Positions 17,351 to 27,134 of a stretch of DNA of 64,000 nt are shown here, piece by piece; the first letter of the stretch is position 1, and each line of letters begins with the position of its first letter. The notes under the pieces were generated by a model. That model was not told where the DNA came from and made no database searches. It saw nothing but the letters and a program-made list of their open reading frames with translations. The stretch spans positions 1-64,000 of the forward strand of contig CAKZUP010000013.1 of NCBI GenBank assembly GCA_937922945.1, in the 5' to 3' direction. The translations under genes and the position numbers were made by a program. The DNA is from an uncultured Granulosicoccaceae bacterium (GTDB lineage: Bacteria > Pseudomonadota > Gammaproteobacteria > Granulosicoccales > Granulosicoccaceae).

Positions 17351-18346
17351 TTACACGCGTTCGAGCCAATTGTGCGTATCTTCAGCCTCACCCCACTGAA
17401 TATCGTTAAGCTCTGCGCGTATATCACGAATAATCGGACCCGGTTCACCAGAGCCTACTTTGTATTCTTTGCCGTTATGAATAAACGTGGTAACGGCAGC
17501 CCAAACCGCCGCCGTTCCAGAAAGACCTGCCTCAGTACCCGGTTTGGCACAGCGTTCCAACAATTCTTCAACGTTGAAGTCACGCTCCTCTACTTTTAAC
17601 TGCCTGTCGCGCGCAAGTGTCAGAATCGATTCACGAGTAACGCCATGCAGAAAACTGTCGTCTAACGCTTTGGTTATTAACGTATCGCCATCGATTAATA
17701 TGAAGTTGGCAGCGCCCGTCTCTTGTATATCACCGTCGGGGCAGAACAGCACCTGATGCGCATTGTGTTCCTGCTTTGCCCGCATACAATGTTTCAATGC
17801 ACTGGCGTAGTTACCACCGCCTTTCACCATGCCATGATCTGGACCACACCTGACGCCAACTTCATCGAGCAGGATGCGCAAGGATGCTTCGCCGTGAGAG
17901 AAATAATCGCCTACCGGCGATAGCAGAACAAATAACAAAGAAGTATCACTAGGCTCTGCGGCTTTACCAATGGCAGCTTCAGTGCCGATATGCGTTGGTC
18001 GAATGTACATCGAAGCGGGTGGTTCCGGCACCTCGTTTCGGTATTGGCCAACAATACTGGTTATCATATTTTTCGTTAGCTCGATATCCAGTGGCGGCAA
18101 ATACAGGAGCTCACTGCTCTGACGGAATCGATCGATATTTTTGTCCATGCGAAAAATATTCACCGACCCATCTTTGTGACGAAAGGCTTTTAGCCCTTCA
18201 AAACAAGTACTGGCATAGTGAAAGACATGCGCACCGGGATGCAAACTGACTGTATCAGCGTCAACGGTTCGCATGTCGCTCCACCCATTGTCATACTCGC
18301 TCAACGTCATTTGGGGCATGAATTTAGTGCCAAATTCACCGGCCAT
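17351..18346 (-). CDS. ilvE: Branched-chain amino acid aminotransferase
   Basis: 331 residues, fold-type IV PLP enzyme that transfers the amino group between Val/Leu/Ile and 2-oxoglutarate. The PLP lysine is K175 in MVKGGGNYASALK. Further family segments are HYASTCFEGLKAFR (substrate/PLP side) and QETGAANFILI, where the Glu contacts the pyridine nitrogen. GGNYA and the CxEGLKAF region place it with the longer BCAT class. AAGAAGG eight bases before ATG supports the start. It is monocistronic. Confidence 0.88.
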   Translation of the reverse strand: MAGEFGTKFMPQMTLSEYDNGWSDMRTVDADTVSLHPGAHVFHYASTCFEGLKAFRHKDGSVNIFRMDKNIDRFRQSSELLYLPPLDIELTKNMITSIVGQYRNEVPEPPASMYIRPTHIGTEAAIGKAAEPSDTSLLFVLLSPVGDYFSHGEASLRILLDEVGVRCGPDHGMVKGGGNYASALKHCMRAKQEHNAHQVLFCPDGDIQETGAANFILIDGDTLITKALDDSFLHGVTRESILTLARDRQLKVEERDFNVEELLERCAKPGTEAGLSGTAAVWAAVTTFIHNGKEYKVGSGEPGPIIRDIRAELNDIQWGEAEDTHNWLERV

Positions 18347-18456
18347 AGGTAAAACCTTCTTATTTGTGTTTCTGAATCATACAATTTACACCAGCACAGC
18401 AAATGCGAAAAGCGCTAATTGTTTGCGTTTGCGCAACTGACAGGCCAAGGAAACTT

Positions 18457-18501
18457 AAAGTGTGAGAGAGCCGTAAAGTTTGAGAGAGCCATAAAGTGTG
18501 A
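18457..18501. repeat. 18-bp tandem repeat, 2.5 copies
   Basis: AAAGTGTGAGAGAGCCGT (18457-18474) is followed by AAAGTTTGAGAGAGCCAT (18475-18492) and a partial AAAGTGTGA (18493-18501). It lies in the gap between the divergent ilvE and modA genes, about 70 bases before modA. Confidence 0.8.
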
Positions 18502-18568
18502 ATGTTACAACCTACCGGATGTTATCGAGCCTACTCACTCCGGCTAAACAGGGTGTTACCATCTTCGA

Positions 18569-19336
18569 ATGAAGACGACGCGAATGGCATTGCTACTCAC
18601 ACTTTGGCTCGCCGCGGTTCAAGCCAACGCCAACGAGAGCCCATTGATTGCGGTCGCCTCTAGTTTACGACAAGTCTGGCCAGCCTTAATGCACGAGTAC
18701 CGTGAACTGGACGCAGCCACACCGCGCGTGACGTTCGGCTCTTCTGGCAACCTCGCTCGCCAAATTCTTCAGGGCGCACCGTTCGATCTGTTCCTCTCTG
18801 CCGACGACACCTACCCGCAATGGCTGATAGAGAACGGTGTTACTGATCACACTCCCGTCACTTATGCCTACGGACTTCTGGCGTGGGTTACCCAGCCCGA
18901 TTCGACGCTTGCAGTATGGCTTAATACGACTGAAAAAACACCGGACGCGTTGCCTGCACAATTAACACGGTTATCGATAGCGAATCCCGCGTTTGCGCCT
19001 TATGGTATTGCCGCCAGAGAGTTACTCGACGCCTATCCAGAATCCGCTAACCTTGCGTTCACGCTCGGAGAGAATGCCGTACAGGCGTTGCAATTTGCTC
19101 TATCAGGAGCAAGCGATGGTGGTATCGTGCCATTATCACTGGTGTCCAATGCAGCAAGAGCGCAGCTGCCACCATTGCAGTTCAAGCGCATAGACCCAAC
19201 CAGACACAATCCGTTAGTGCATACGATGATCTTACTGACAGAAAAATCAGGCGGTGAAAAAGCGCTGTTCGATTTTCTGCTTTCTGAGACGGCACAGCGC
19301 ATTCTGGCACAGAACGGATTTGAGGCCACCCGTTAA
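18569..19336 (+). CDS. modA: Molybdate ABC transporter substrate-binding protein
   Basis: 255 residues with a signal peptide ending near ANAN (about residue 22). The mature protein begins IAVASSLRQVWPALMHEY and has FGSSGNLARQILQGAPFDLFLSADD, the ModA oxyanion-binding pattern (Ser residues and amide nitrogens of the SSG and ASS segments). The start ATG has no strong ribosome site. modB follows two bases after its stop. It delivers molybdate, needed here for the molybdopterin enzyme at the left edge, among others. Confidence 0.9.
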   Translation: MKTTRMALLLTLWLAAVQANANESPLIAVASSLRQVWPALMHEYRELDAATPRVTFGSSGNLARQILQGAPFDLFLSADDTYPQWLIENGVTDHTPVTYAYGLLAWVTQPDSTLAVWLNTTEKTPDALPAQLTRLSIANPAFAPYGIAARELLDAYPESANLAFTLGENAVQALQFALSGASDGGIVPLSLVSNAARAQLPPLQFKRIDPTRHNPLVHTMILLTEKSGGEKALFDFLLSETAQRILAQNGFEATR

Positions 19337-19338
19337 CC

Positions 19339-19998
19339 ATGTCGCCATTCTGGTTATCACTTAAGCTTGCGTTTTGGACCACAATTTTGCTCATACCCAT
19401 TGGCTTGATGATCGGCCGTTTTCTGGCCTATAGCGATGTTCGCGGTCGCGCCTGGTTAGAGGCGCTTGTCTATTTGCCACTGGTGCTGCCACCCACTGTG
19501 CTTGGCTATTACATGCTGGTTACACTCAGTCCAAACCACGTTGTCGGTCAATCGCTGTCTTTTGTTTTTAATGAGCCCTTGGTGTTCAGCTTCGAAGGGC
19601 TTGTGCTCGCCTCATTGGTTGTCAACTTACCGTTCGCCGTTCAACCTTGCCAGCAAGCCTTCAGCGCTATCGCGACGGATACTCGGGAGGCAGCATGGGT
19701 GAGCGGCCTGAGCGCGACCAAAACGTTTGCACGAATCGAGTTACCACAGTGCTGGCTGGGAGTTCTGTGTGCCGCCACACTCACCTTCGCCCATACGCTG
19801 GGCGAATTCGGTGTTGTGCTGATGGTTGGTGGCAACATTGCCGGCGAAACGCGCACACTTTCCATCGCCATTTATGACAGTGTGCAGGCTTTTGACATGC
19901 CAGCGGCTAGTGGTATGACGGTTGCGTTGCTGATATTTTCCATCCTTGCACTGGTCATAGTGCGGGTCGCAGGTATGCAGCAACGCCGCATACGATAA
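19339..19998 (+). CDS. modB: Molybdate ABC transporter permease
   Basis: 219 residues with five to six membrane helices. EAAWVSGLSATKTFARIELP is the EAA loop that docks with the ATPase, and HTLGEFGVVLMVGGNIAGET is characteristic of ModB. It follows modA by two bases and precedes modC by 11 bases, giving the standard modABC order. Confidence 0.92.
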   Translation: MSPFWLSLKLAFWTTILLIPIGLMIGRFLAYSDVRGRAWLEALVYLPLVLPPTVLGYYMLVTLSPNHVVGQSLSFVFNEPLVFSFEGLVLASLVVNLPFAVQPCQQAFSAIATDTREAAWVSGLSATKTFARIELPQCWLGVLCAATLTFAHTLGEFGVVLMVGGNIAGETRTLSIAIYDSVQAFDMPAASGMTVALLIFSILALVIVRVAGMQQRRIR

Positions 19999-20009
19999 GC
20001 TCGAAGTGA

Positions 20010-21140
20010 ATGAAAAAGTCAGCTACATTGTCGAACAACGGAGCGCTTCAGGTACGGTTGACACAACAAACGCCGTTTGCGTTAAACGTGTCTTTGCAAT
20101 GTGCCCGCGGCGAGCTGTTAGCGCTCACCGGCCCGTCTGGCAGCGGTAAAACCACTGTGCTGCGCAGCATCGCCGGTTTAAACCATACAGCCTCTGGTTA
20201 TATCGCTGTTAACGACCGCGTCTGGCAAGACACCGAAACCGGTCAGTTTCAAACTGCACAGCAGCGACGCGTCGGCTTGGTATTCCAACAATACGCACTT
20301 TTCCCCCATCTTGATGCGCTTGATAACGTTCAAACGGCCATGTCGCATGTGGCACGTGCCAAGCGCAAACAACGAGCGCAGGAATGGCTGACGCTTGCCA
20401 ACATGGATGGCTTACAACATCAGATGCCACACCAACTTTCAGGTGGACAGCGTCAACGGGTTGCATTGGCCAGAGCACTTGCACGAGAACCGGATGTGTT
20501 ATTGCTCGATGAACCGTTTTCCGCAGTCGATCAATTAACCAGAGAAAAGCTCTATCGGGAATTAGCACAAATACGCTCGACCCTGGCAGTGCCCATGATT
20601 CTGGTAACGCATGATATGCTCGAAGTGCAACAGCTAGCCGATACGCTATGCCTTATGCACCACGGCAGCACACTTCAAAGCGGTGAGGTTGAAAACGTCA
20701 TGCAACGTCCACTCAATGCTCGAATTGCACGATTACTCGGGCATAAAAATGTGTTCTCGGTAAAATTTACAAACCATGGAGTTGGCGGTCGGTTGCACGC
20801 GTTTGGTACGTGTCTGGATATTCCCAAACCGGCGTCCTCTCAATGGATACCAGCTGACGGCGATCAGGTTGATATACTGGTTGATCCCTCAGCGATCATA
20901 ATGCACAGACCCGACAAACCATCGAATGGGGAGCGTGAAAACCCGATTAGCACCGTGGTTGCTGAATCTGTCTGCCTGGGAAATGATGTAGCATTAAAAC
21001 TCAAGGTCGAATCAACCGGCGAATCTATTGCATTTCGCTTATCAAGACATGTGGCTAAGCGCAACAGTGTCACATTAAATAGTCAATTGAACGTATCACT
21101 GTTGGCAGAAGGCATCCACCTGATGCCACACTTGGCTTAG
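20010..21140 (+). CDS. modC: Molybdate ABC transporter ATPase
   Basis: 376 residues. Walker A GPSGSGKTT at 41-49, Q-loop near FQQYALFPHL, signature LSGGQRQRVALARAL, Walker B VLLLDEPFSAVD and the switch His in LVTHDM. The C-terminal third carries the MOP/TOBE regulatory domain (about 290-370, ending VSLLAEGIHLM), which binds oxyanion in ModC. Length is usual for the family. Confidence 0.92.
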   Translation: MKKSATLSNNGALQVRLTQQTPFALNVSLQCARGELLALTGPSGSGKTTVLRSIAGLNHTASGYIAVNDRVWQDTETGQFQTAQQRRVGLVFQQYALFPHLDALDNVQTAMSHVARAKRKQRAQEWLTLANMDGLQHQMPHQLSGGQRQRVALARALAREPDVLLLDEPFSAVDQLTREKLYRELAQIRSTLAVPMILVTHDMLEVQQLADTLCLMHHGSTLQSGEVENVMQRPLNARIARLLGHKNVFSVKFTNHGVGGRLHAFGTCLDIPKPASSQWIPADGDQVDILVDPSAIIMHRPDKPSNGERENPISTVVAESVCLGNDVALKLKVESTGESIAFRLSRHVAKRNSVTLNSQLNVSLLAEGIHLMPHLA

Positions 21141-21143
21141 TCA

Positions 21144-21178
21144 AATAGCGTACTCGAATAGCATAGTTAAATAGCATA
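21144..21178. repeat. 13-bp spaced repeat AATAGCRTA, 3 copies
   Basis: AATAGCGTA (21144), AATAGCATA (21157) and AATAGCATA (21170) recur at exact 13-base spacing in the 86-base gap between modC and mbfA. It may be a slippage product or iterons upstream of mbfA. Confidence 0.6.
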
Positions 21179-21226
21179 GTGAAAACGAATATTAAAAAAC
21201 CGACGAACAAACGAGTTGGGTAAGCG

Positions 21227-22210
21227 ATGATATCCAGATTTTTCTCCATTTCGAAACGTACTTTCAGCTCACTAACCGAGCAGGAAATCTTAGCGCTCGC
21301 CATTTCGTCTGAAGAAGACGATGGTCGAATTTATCGTGCCTACGCAGACGGATTAAGAGAAAGTTTCCCGGCATCCGCCAGTGTGTTTGATGCCATGGCA
21401 GAAGAAGAAAACGAACACCGTGGTCGCCTTATAGCACTGCACAAAAAACGCTTTGGCGACAAGATTCCACTATTGCGCAGGGAGCATGTGCGAGGCTATT
21501 ACGAACGCAAACCAGACTGGCTCGTGCGCCCGCTATCGCTCGAAAAAACCCGCGACATGGCGCAGACTATGGAACGCCAAGCTGAACGTTTCTATCTTGC
21601 TGCGGCTAAAAACGCCCGCGATGCCGATACCCGAAAACTGCTAGGTGATCTGGCACTTGCTGAGGCCAGTCATGGGAGTCTGGCAGCCGATTTATCCGCA
21701 GAACTCACACCCGATTCGGTACGCGAAGAAGAAGCAGAAAAAGAACATAAGCAATTTTTACTGACCTATGTCCAGCCCGGGCTTGCAGGTTTGATGGATG
21801 GGTCTATTTCAACGTTGGCACCAATATTTGCCGCAGCTTTCGCCACGGGCAGAACCTGGGATACTTTTTTAATTGGCTTATCAGCATCGGTGGGCGCTGG
21901 AATTTCAATGGGGTTTACCGAAGCTGCTCATGATGACGGCGTGCTCACTGGCCGAGGTTCCCCGATAAAACGCGGGCTCGCCAGCGGTATCATGACAACC
22001 ATAGGTGGACTTGGCCATGCATTGCCATATCTGATTCCAAATTTCAAGGTGGCTACCACCATCGCTATTGCGGTTGTGTTCGTTGAGCTTTGGCTTATTA
22101 CCTGGATACAAAATCGTTACCTTGAAACACCTTGGGGCAGAGCAATGTTTCAGGTGGTATTAGGCGGTTCACTGGTTTTTGCCGCAGGTATACTCATCGG
22201 GCATGCCTAA
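21227..22210 (+). CDS. mbfA: Membrane-bound ferritin / iron exporter
   Basis: 327 residues in two parts. Residues about 15-165 are a ferritin-like domain with the Glu/His iron ligands in ISSEEDDGRIY, AEEENEHRGRL, QAERFYLAAA and AEASHGSL. Residues about 180-325 are a VIT1-type membrane domain with five helices (LAGLMDGSISTLAPIFAAAF, VGAGISMGFTEAAHDDG). This architecture is MbfA, which exports iron or holds it at the membrane under iron or peroxide stress. In rhizobia it is Irr-controlled; I see no clear Irr box. Confidence 0.9.
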   Translation: MISRFFSISKRTFSSLTEQEILALAISSEEDDGRIYRAYADGLRESFPASASVFDAMAEEENEHRGRLIALHKKRFGDKIPLLRREHVRGYYERKPDWLVRPLSLEKTRDMAQTMERQAERFYLAAAKNARDADTRKLLGDLALAEASHGSLAADLSAELTPDSVREEEAEKEHKQFLLTYVQPGLAGLMDGSISTLAPIFAAAFATGRTWDTFLIGLSASVGAGISMGFTEAAHDDGVLTGRGSPIKRGLASGIMTTIGGLGHALPYLIPNFKVATTIAIAVVFVELWLITWIQNRYLETPWGRAMFQVVLGGSLVFAAGILIGHA

Positions 22211-22305
22211 TGCGTTACCGCATTTACGCTTGGCGCCATCAAGCGTATGTGTTCCAAAACACTGTTTGAAGCGCATACCTTTTCCTTTCAGAGTGAATAA
22301 ATAAC

Positions 22306-25300
22306 ATGGCCGAGAGCCAGTCAATTCGAGTTGCTATACGGCAGCGGTACTTACAAAGTGAACCAGAGATTGTTCGGGAGCTTTTGCAGGAAGTGTCTTT
22401 GTCCGAGCGCGAGCGGCACATGCTAACGGAGCAAGCCGCAGGTGTTGTCACCGCGCTTCGCGAAGAGAATAACCCGAGTATCATGGAGAGTTTTCTGAAT
22501 GAGTACGGACTCTCTACCAAAGAAGGTGTGGGGTTAATGTGCCTGGCAGAAGCTCTGTTGCGTGTCCCCGACCCTCAAACAATCGATGAACTCATTGCCG
22601 ATAAAATAGAGCCTTCTAACTGGGGTGTCCATTTAGGTCGTTCGAGCTCAAGCTTAGTCAATGCATCCACCTGGGCTTTATTATTAACCGGTCAAATCCT
22701 CGACGATGGTGATACCGAAAAAGACAGCGTTAACCCCATCGGTGCACTGCGGCAACTCATTAAACGACTCGGTGAACCTGTTGTAAGAACCGCCGTGAGT
22801 CAGGCCATGAAAATGCTCGGCAAGCAATTCGTGCTAGGTGAAACCATCGATGCGGCATTAAAGGAAGCGGTGGAACTTGAATCTACCGGCTACACATACT
22901 CCTACGACATGCTCGGTGAAGCTGCCCGCACAAACGAAGATGCGGAGCGTTACTTTAATGCCTACGCCCGTGCTATCGAACGTATTGCAACTGTTGCTGG
23001 CAATAGCATCAGTGAAAAACCCGGTATATCGATCAAGCTTTCCGCCCTGCACCCGCGCTACGAATACGCGCAAAAAGAAAAAGTACTAAATGAACTTTTA
23101 CCACGCGCACAAATTCTGGTGGACATGGCCGCCAAAGCCGACATCGGTCTGAACATAGATGCAGAAGAGGCCGATCGTCTCGACTTGTCACTGGATATTA
23201 TCGACGGTTTACTGAGCAACGTAGCAGTACCCTCATGGCAAGGATTCGGAGTTGTTGTGCAAGCTTATAGTCGGCGTGCGTTGCCAGTACTCGATTGGCT
23301 GATCAGCGTATGTCAGAGCAGGCAGCGCCGTATTATGGTCAGATTGGTGAAGGGCGCTTATTGGGATGCAGAAATAAAGCAGGCACAGGAACTCGGGCTT
23401 GCAAACTTTCCGGTGTATACGCGCAAAGCCCATACCGACCTTTCCTACCTGGTGTGCGCGCAGCGTTTGCTCGACAATCGCGAACTGATCTATCCCCAGT
23501 TTGCCACGCACAACGCACATACCGTTTCAGCTATTCGTTATCTTGCCGGTGCTGATACCAGCAGCTACGAATTTCAGCGATTGCATGGGATGGGAGAAGC
23601 CTTGCATCAGCACGTTAAAGCGAAGCACAACACACGTTGCCGAATTTATGCACCGGTTGGCGCACATGTTGATCTGCTGGCTTATCTGGTTCGACGTTTA
23701 CTGGAAAATGGCGCCAACAGCTCCTTTGTTAACCAGATTGTGAATACAGAAATACCAGCACTGGACGTTGCCAGATGCCCGATAGAAGAGTCCCTGTCCT
23801 TTGCCGATGCCGAACACCCATCGATAAAAAAACCGCTGGCTTTGTTTGAACCCGAACGGGTTAATTCCAAAGGGTATCGCATAAACGATCCGGCATCCAT
23901 TCAAGTGTTACTGGATGAGCGTGACGCATTCGCCCACACAAGCTGGTCGGCAGAACCTTTGTTGGGCAGTAGCACAGCAGAGCGCAGCGCCCCGGTAAAC
24001 GGTAGCGTGACGAAGCAATTCAACGCTGTTTTAAACCCGTCCAACCATAACGATAGTGTTGGTAAAGTGGCCGAGGCTACCGTATCCGATGTTGCATCCG
24101 CTATTGATATTGCACTGGCAAACCAGAGCGATTGGGCGAAAGCCACTGCTGAGCAGCGAGCAGCGGGATTACAAAAAGCGGCTGATTTGTACGAAGACAA
24201 TATCGCTGAACTGTGTGCGCTGTTATGCCGCGAATCGGGTAAGCACTTATCCGATGGCATTGCCGAAGTTCGGGAGGCGGTCGACTTCCTGCGTTACTAT
24301 GCACTCGAAGCAATAAAGCATGCGCAAAGCAGGCAAGCCAGAGGCTTGATCGTCTGCATTAGTCCGTGGAATTTTCCTTTGGCGATTTTCAGTGGCCAGC
24401 TCGGTGCTGCACTTGCAGCTGGTAACGTCGTGATAGCAAAACCTGCGCAGCAAACACCGCTTATCGCAGCCAGAGCAATTACCTTGTTGTATGAGGCCGG
24501 GATTCCCAACGGTGCTTTACAACTTTTACCTGGCGATGGTGCAACGATTGGAAATGCGTTGGTGAGTGATCATCGCATCAATGGCGTTTGCTTTACCGGC
24601 TCTACCGGTGTGGCAAAGCACATAGAAAAAACACTTAGCCAACGTTTAATCCAACACCGTGATGAAACCCAAGCTATTGAACTCGACACCGACCCCATGC
24701 TGATTGCTGAAACCGGTGGTTTGAACGCGATGATAGCGGATACAACAGCACTCACTGAACAAGTGGTTCGCGACGTTATCATGTCAGCTTTCCAAAGCGC
24801 TGGTCAGCGATGTTCTGCATTGCGCGTACTATACATTCAGGAAGAGGCCGAGCAACGCTTGCTTGCCATGTTATGTGGTGCACTCGATACGCTCACCATA
24901 GATAACCCGTGGCACCTTAGTAGCGATATTGGCCCGATAATCGATGAGCAAGCGCAACTGAAGATTAATCGTTACATCGATGAATGCGATAAAAACGGCC
25001 AACTATTGAAGAAAGTGAGCGTGCCTGTGTCAGGCACCTTTTGCACACCTGCTATCGTTCGTGTTAACGGTATTAGCGATATGAAGGAAGAAATTTTTGG
25101 ACCGGTATTACATGTCGCCAGCTTTAAAGCCGATGAGCTGCAAAAGGTTATCAACGACATTAACGCCAGCGGCTATGGACTAACGTTCGGACTGCACACC
25201 CGAATAGATGATCGCGTGCAACACATTGTTGATCACATACACGCTGGAAACATCTACGTTAATCGCAACCAGATCGGCGCTATTGTCGGCTCACAACCAT

Positions 25301-25965
25301 TTGGTGGTGAGGGTCTGTCAGGTACCGGACCAAAAGCCGGCGGACCACATTATCTGCCAAGGTTTTATAGCCCTCTTGAAAGTTGCCTGCACGCTAGCGA
25401 CAAACCCGCATCGCAAAACGGGACACAAACGAACGACAATGCCATTTCAGAACAAACACTGCAGCAAGCTTTAAATAACTTATCACTGCCTGACACCGCA
25501 CCGGAGTTTACGCATGAGTGGCTGCTACCAGGCCCAACTGGCGAAAGCAATCAGCTTACCTTAAGGGCTTGTGGGCGTGTTCTGGTTATTGCCGATAACG
25601 CCAGCGCGTGCGAGTCACTGTGCACAACCGCCCTATCCTGTGGTTGCGCTGTGCTTGCAGTTTGTGCTGAACCAATATCCACAAATGCGTTTAAACAAGC
25701 TGGTTCTGCAAAAGCATTTGAGTTCCTGCACGGTTCAATTGATAACTTGCCTTTACAACAACTCGACAACGTCGATGCCATCGCGTTTGCAGGAACCCAT
25801 GCAAATAGCTCGATGTACAGAAACAGTTTGGCGGGCAGGGAAGGGCGCATAGTTCCTTTTATTACTCACACCAACGATCCCATTCGTTTTTGTGTTGAGC
25901 GCCACGTGTGTATCGACACTACCGCTGCTGGTGGCAATGCCAGTTTACTGGCCTCAGCTGAGTAG
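22306..25965 (+). CDS. putA: Bifunctional proline dehydrogenase / glutamate-semialdehyde dehydrogenase
   Basis: 1219 residues. It oxidises proline to P5C (FAD, transferring electrons to quinone) and then glutamate semialdehyde to glutamate (NAD). The proline dehydrogenase barrel is about 150-470, with ISIKLSALHPRYEYAQ, RIMVRLVKGAYWDAEI and FATHNAHT. The aldehyde dehydrogenase part is about 580-1040, with the catalytic Cys near 836 in SAGQRCSAL and the general-base Glu in LIAETGGLNAM. A C-terminal domain follows to the end. The N-terminus lacks the ribbon-helix-helix DNA-binding domain of E. coli PutA, so it should not repress its own gene. Channeling between sites is known for the family. Confidence 0.95.
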   Translation: MAESQSIRVAIRQRYLQSEPEIVRELLQEVSLSERERHMLTEQAAGVVTALREENNPSIMESFLNEYGLSTKEGVGLMCLAEALLRVPDPQTIDELIADKIEPSNWGVHLGRSSSSLVNASTWALLLTGQILDDGDTEKDSVNPIGALRQLIKRLGEPVVRTAVSQAMKMLGKQFVLGETIDAALKEAVELESTGYTYSYDMLGEAARTNEDAERYFNAYARAIERIATVAGNSISEKPGISIKLSALHPRYEYAQKEKVLNELLPRAQILVDMAAKADIGLNIDAEEADRLDLSLDIIDGLLSNVAVPSWQGFGVVVQAYSRRALPVLDWLISVCQSRQRRIMVRLVKGAYWDAEIKQAQELGLANFPVYTRKAHTDLSYLVCAQRLLDNRELIYPQFATHNAHTVSAIRYLAGADTSSYEFQRLHGMGEALHQHVKAKHNTRCRIYAPVGAHVDLLAYLVRRLLENGANSSFVNQIVNTEIPALDVARCPIEESLSFADAEHPSIKKPLALFEPERVNSKGYRINDPASIQVLLDERDAFAHTSWSAEPLLGSSTAERSAPVNGSVTKQFNAVLNPSNHNDSVGKVAEATVSDVASAIDIALANQSDWAKATAEQRAAGLQKAADLYEDNIAELCALLCRESGKHLSDGIAEVREAVDFLRYYALEAIKHAQSRQARGLIVCISPWNFPLAIFSGQLGAALAAGNVVIAKPAQQTPLIAARAITLLYEAGIPNGALQLLPGDGATIGNALVSDHRINGVCFTGSTGVAKHIEKTLSQRLIQHRDETQAIELDTDPMLIAETGGLNAMIADTTALTEQVVRDVIMSAFQSAGQRCSALRVLYIQEEAEQRLLAMLCGALDTLTIDNPWHLSSDIGPIIDEQAQLKINRYIDECDKNGQLLKKVSVPVSGTFCTPAIVRVNGISDMKEEIFGPVLHVASFKADELQKVINDINASGYGLTFGLHTRIDDRVQHIVDHIHAGNIYVNRNQIGAIVGSQPFGGEGLSGTGPKAGGPHYLPRFYSPLESCLHASDKPASQNGTQTNDNAISEQTLQQALNNLSLPDTAPEFTHEWLLPGPTGESNQLTLRACGRVLVIADNASACESLCTTALSCGCAVLAVCAEPISTNAFKQAGSAKAFEFLHGSIDNLPLQQLDNVDAIAFAGTHANSSMYRNSLAGREGRIVPFITHTNDPIRFCVERHVCIDTTAAGGNASLLASAE

Positions 25966-26559
25966 ACGATATAAAAGATCATCATGTTGGATGCGCAAAG
26001 TCAATAAGCAGACCTTGCGCTTTGCAGTTGCTTAAAAATAGCGCGAATCAACAACTCAAAAAACAACAGCGATACCGTATCGGCTATACACCTTGATGTC
26101 AGGATTCGAACGCCAATGTGCATAATAATATTCGAATAACCGATATTTTTAGCGCAGTTAAGTTTATAAATTCACGCCATGCGTGAATAATTAAGCTGAA
26201 AAATTAAAAGAAATAGGAAAATAACAAGCGAAAAAAATGCAACTTATAACGCTATTTACTGCAATCTGTTATGTTTTATCCAACCGATTTATCGCGCACC
26301 TATAATCCCCCCGCATAAGCTCGCACTTGGCACTGCCCAAGCGCACGTTCTCTTAGGTTGCCCAACAACAAATCCAATGATCGGCTAAAACGTAGCCAGA
26401 CTCTGACGGCACGAACATGCCGGTGACACTAAACCAGTATCAGCGAATGAACAACATTGGCCGGAAAAAGGCAGAAATGAAAAATGGGCGTTCTGGTGAT
26501 TATGCGCAATCATGGATTATGCGCAATCGTGAAATCAGCCAAAATAAAACCATGCCAAC
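25966..26559. other. Gene-free AT-rich stretch
   Basis: No convincing coding frame on either strand. It contains a perfect TATAAT at 26301-26306 without a good -35 box at standard spacing, a run of Cs just after it, and a tandem 17-bp repeat near its end. A small RNA from the TATAAT is possible but unsupported. Confidence 0.5.
26498..26531. repeat. 17-bp tandem repeat, 2 copies
   Basis: GATTATGCGCAATCATG (26498-26514) is followed at once by GATTATGCGCAATCGTG (26515-26531); one base differs. It lies just beside the acetyltransferase remnant. Confidence 0.85.
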
Positions 26560-26797
26560 CTAACAAAAGCTGCGCAGACGACATAATATGATCCAATCCT
26601 CAGAAGTGGTTTTGAGGCGAGCTTCCCGACAGCCTTCGTCTTTGGCTAACTCGAGTAATACGATCACCAACAACTTGGCTAATCCCTGCCGTCGCCAATC
26701 AGGTTCTGTTGCAGCCAAATTCGTAAAAAAGATTCTACGCCGAAAACTTGCTCGAATTTCGACCAATACTGCTATCAGTGAATCGCCGTATTTTCAT
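26560..26797 (-). pseudogene. GNAT acetyltransferase remnant
   Basis: An ATG at 26797 opens MKIRRFTDSSI, a typical GNAT start, but that frame stops after about 20 codons. The overlapping frame continues with FFTNLAATEPDWRRQGLAKL, an unmistakable acetyl-CoA-binding motif A (RRQGLA), then AKDEGCREARLKTTSED, which is motif B, and ends shortly after without the usual LYEKxGF segment. The central beta-strands of the fold are missing. This is a gene broken by a frameshift and deletions at both ends of the motif. Confidence 0.7.
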
Positions 26798-27134
26798 GCA
26801 GTGTCGATTCTGAGACTGAAAATGCACATTAAACGCGTTCAGTTAGCGTTTTCGCCTCAGGTTTATGCAATTGTTGACAATCCAAGCCTCACACCATTGA
26901 GCCCTTATGGAACAATTCTGGCAGTTTGTGGGCACGCCCCCTGCAACCGCTCGAATTCAGTTTCGCAACCATCCGAGCTGGTCTGTTCAGCTGTTAAACT
27001 GCCTGGTATGTTGCAGTTTGTTTACGCGGGGGGCACGCGTTTGTGCAGCGAAAGCACAACACCCACGCATACTTGTTTTCTACTGTTCCAACTGGGTACA
27101 CTTTAGGTATTCAGTCCATCAACTCGGAGGTCTT

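Noticed and set aside
26301-26306. Perfect TATAAT in a gene-free region, as a possible small RNA promoter
   Set aside because: No -35 box at 16-18 base spacing and no terminator or structured RNA downstream that I could see.
26588-27106. 172-codon plus-strand ORF
   Set aside because: It reads antisense through the acetyltransferase remnant and has no ribosome site or protein-like composition.
26907-27134. N-terminal extension of the LEA-like gene
   Set aside because: A perfect GGAGG site precedes the internal ATG at 27135 and a membrane helix begins there; the upstream part looks non-coding.
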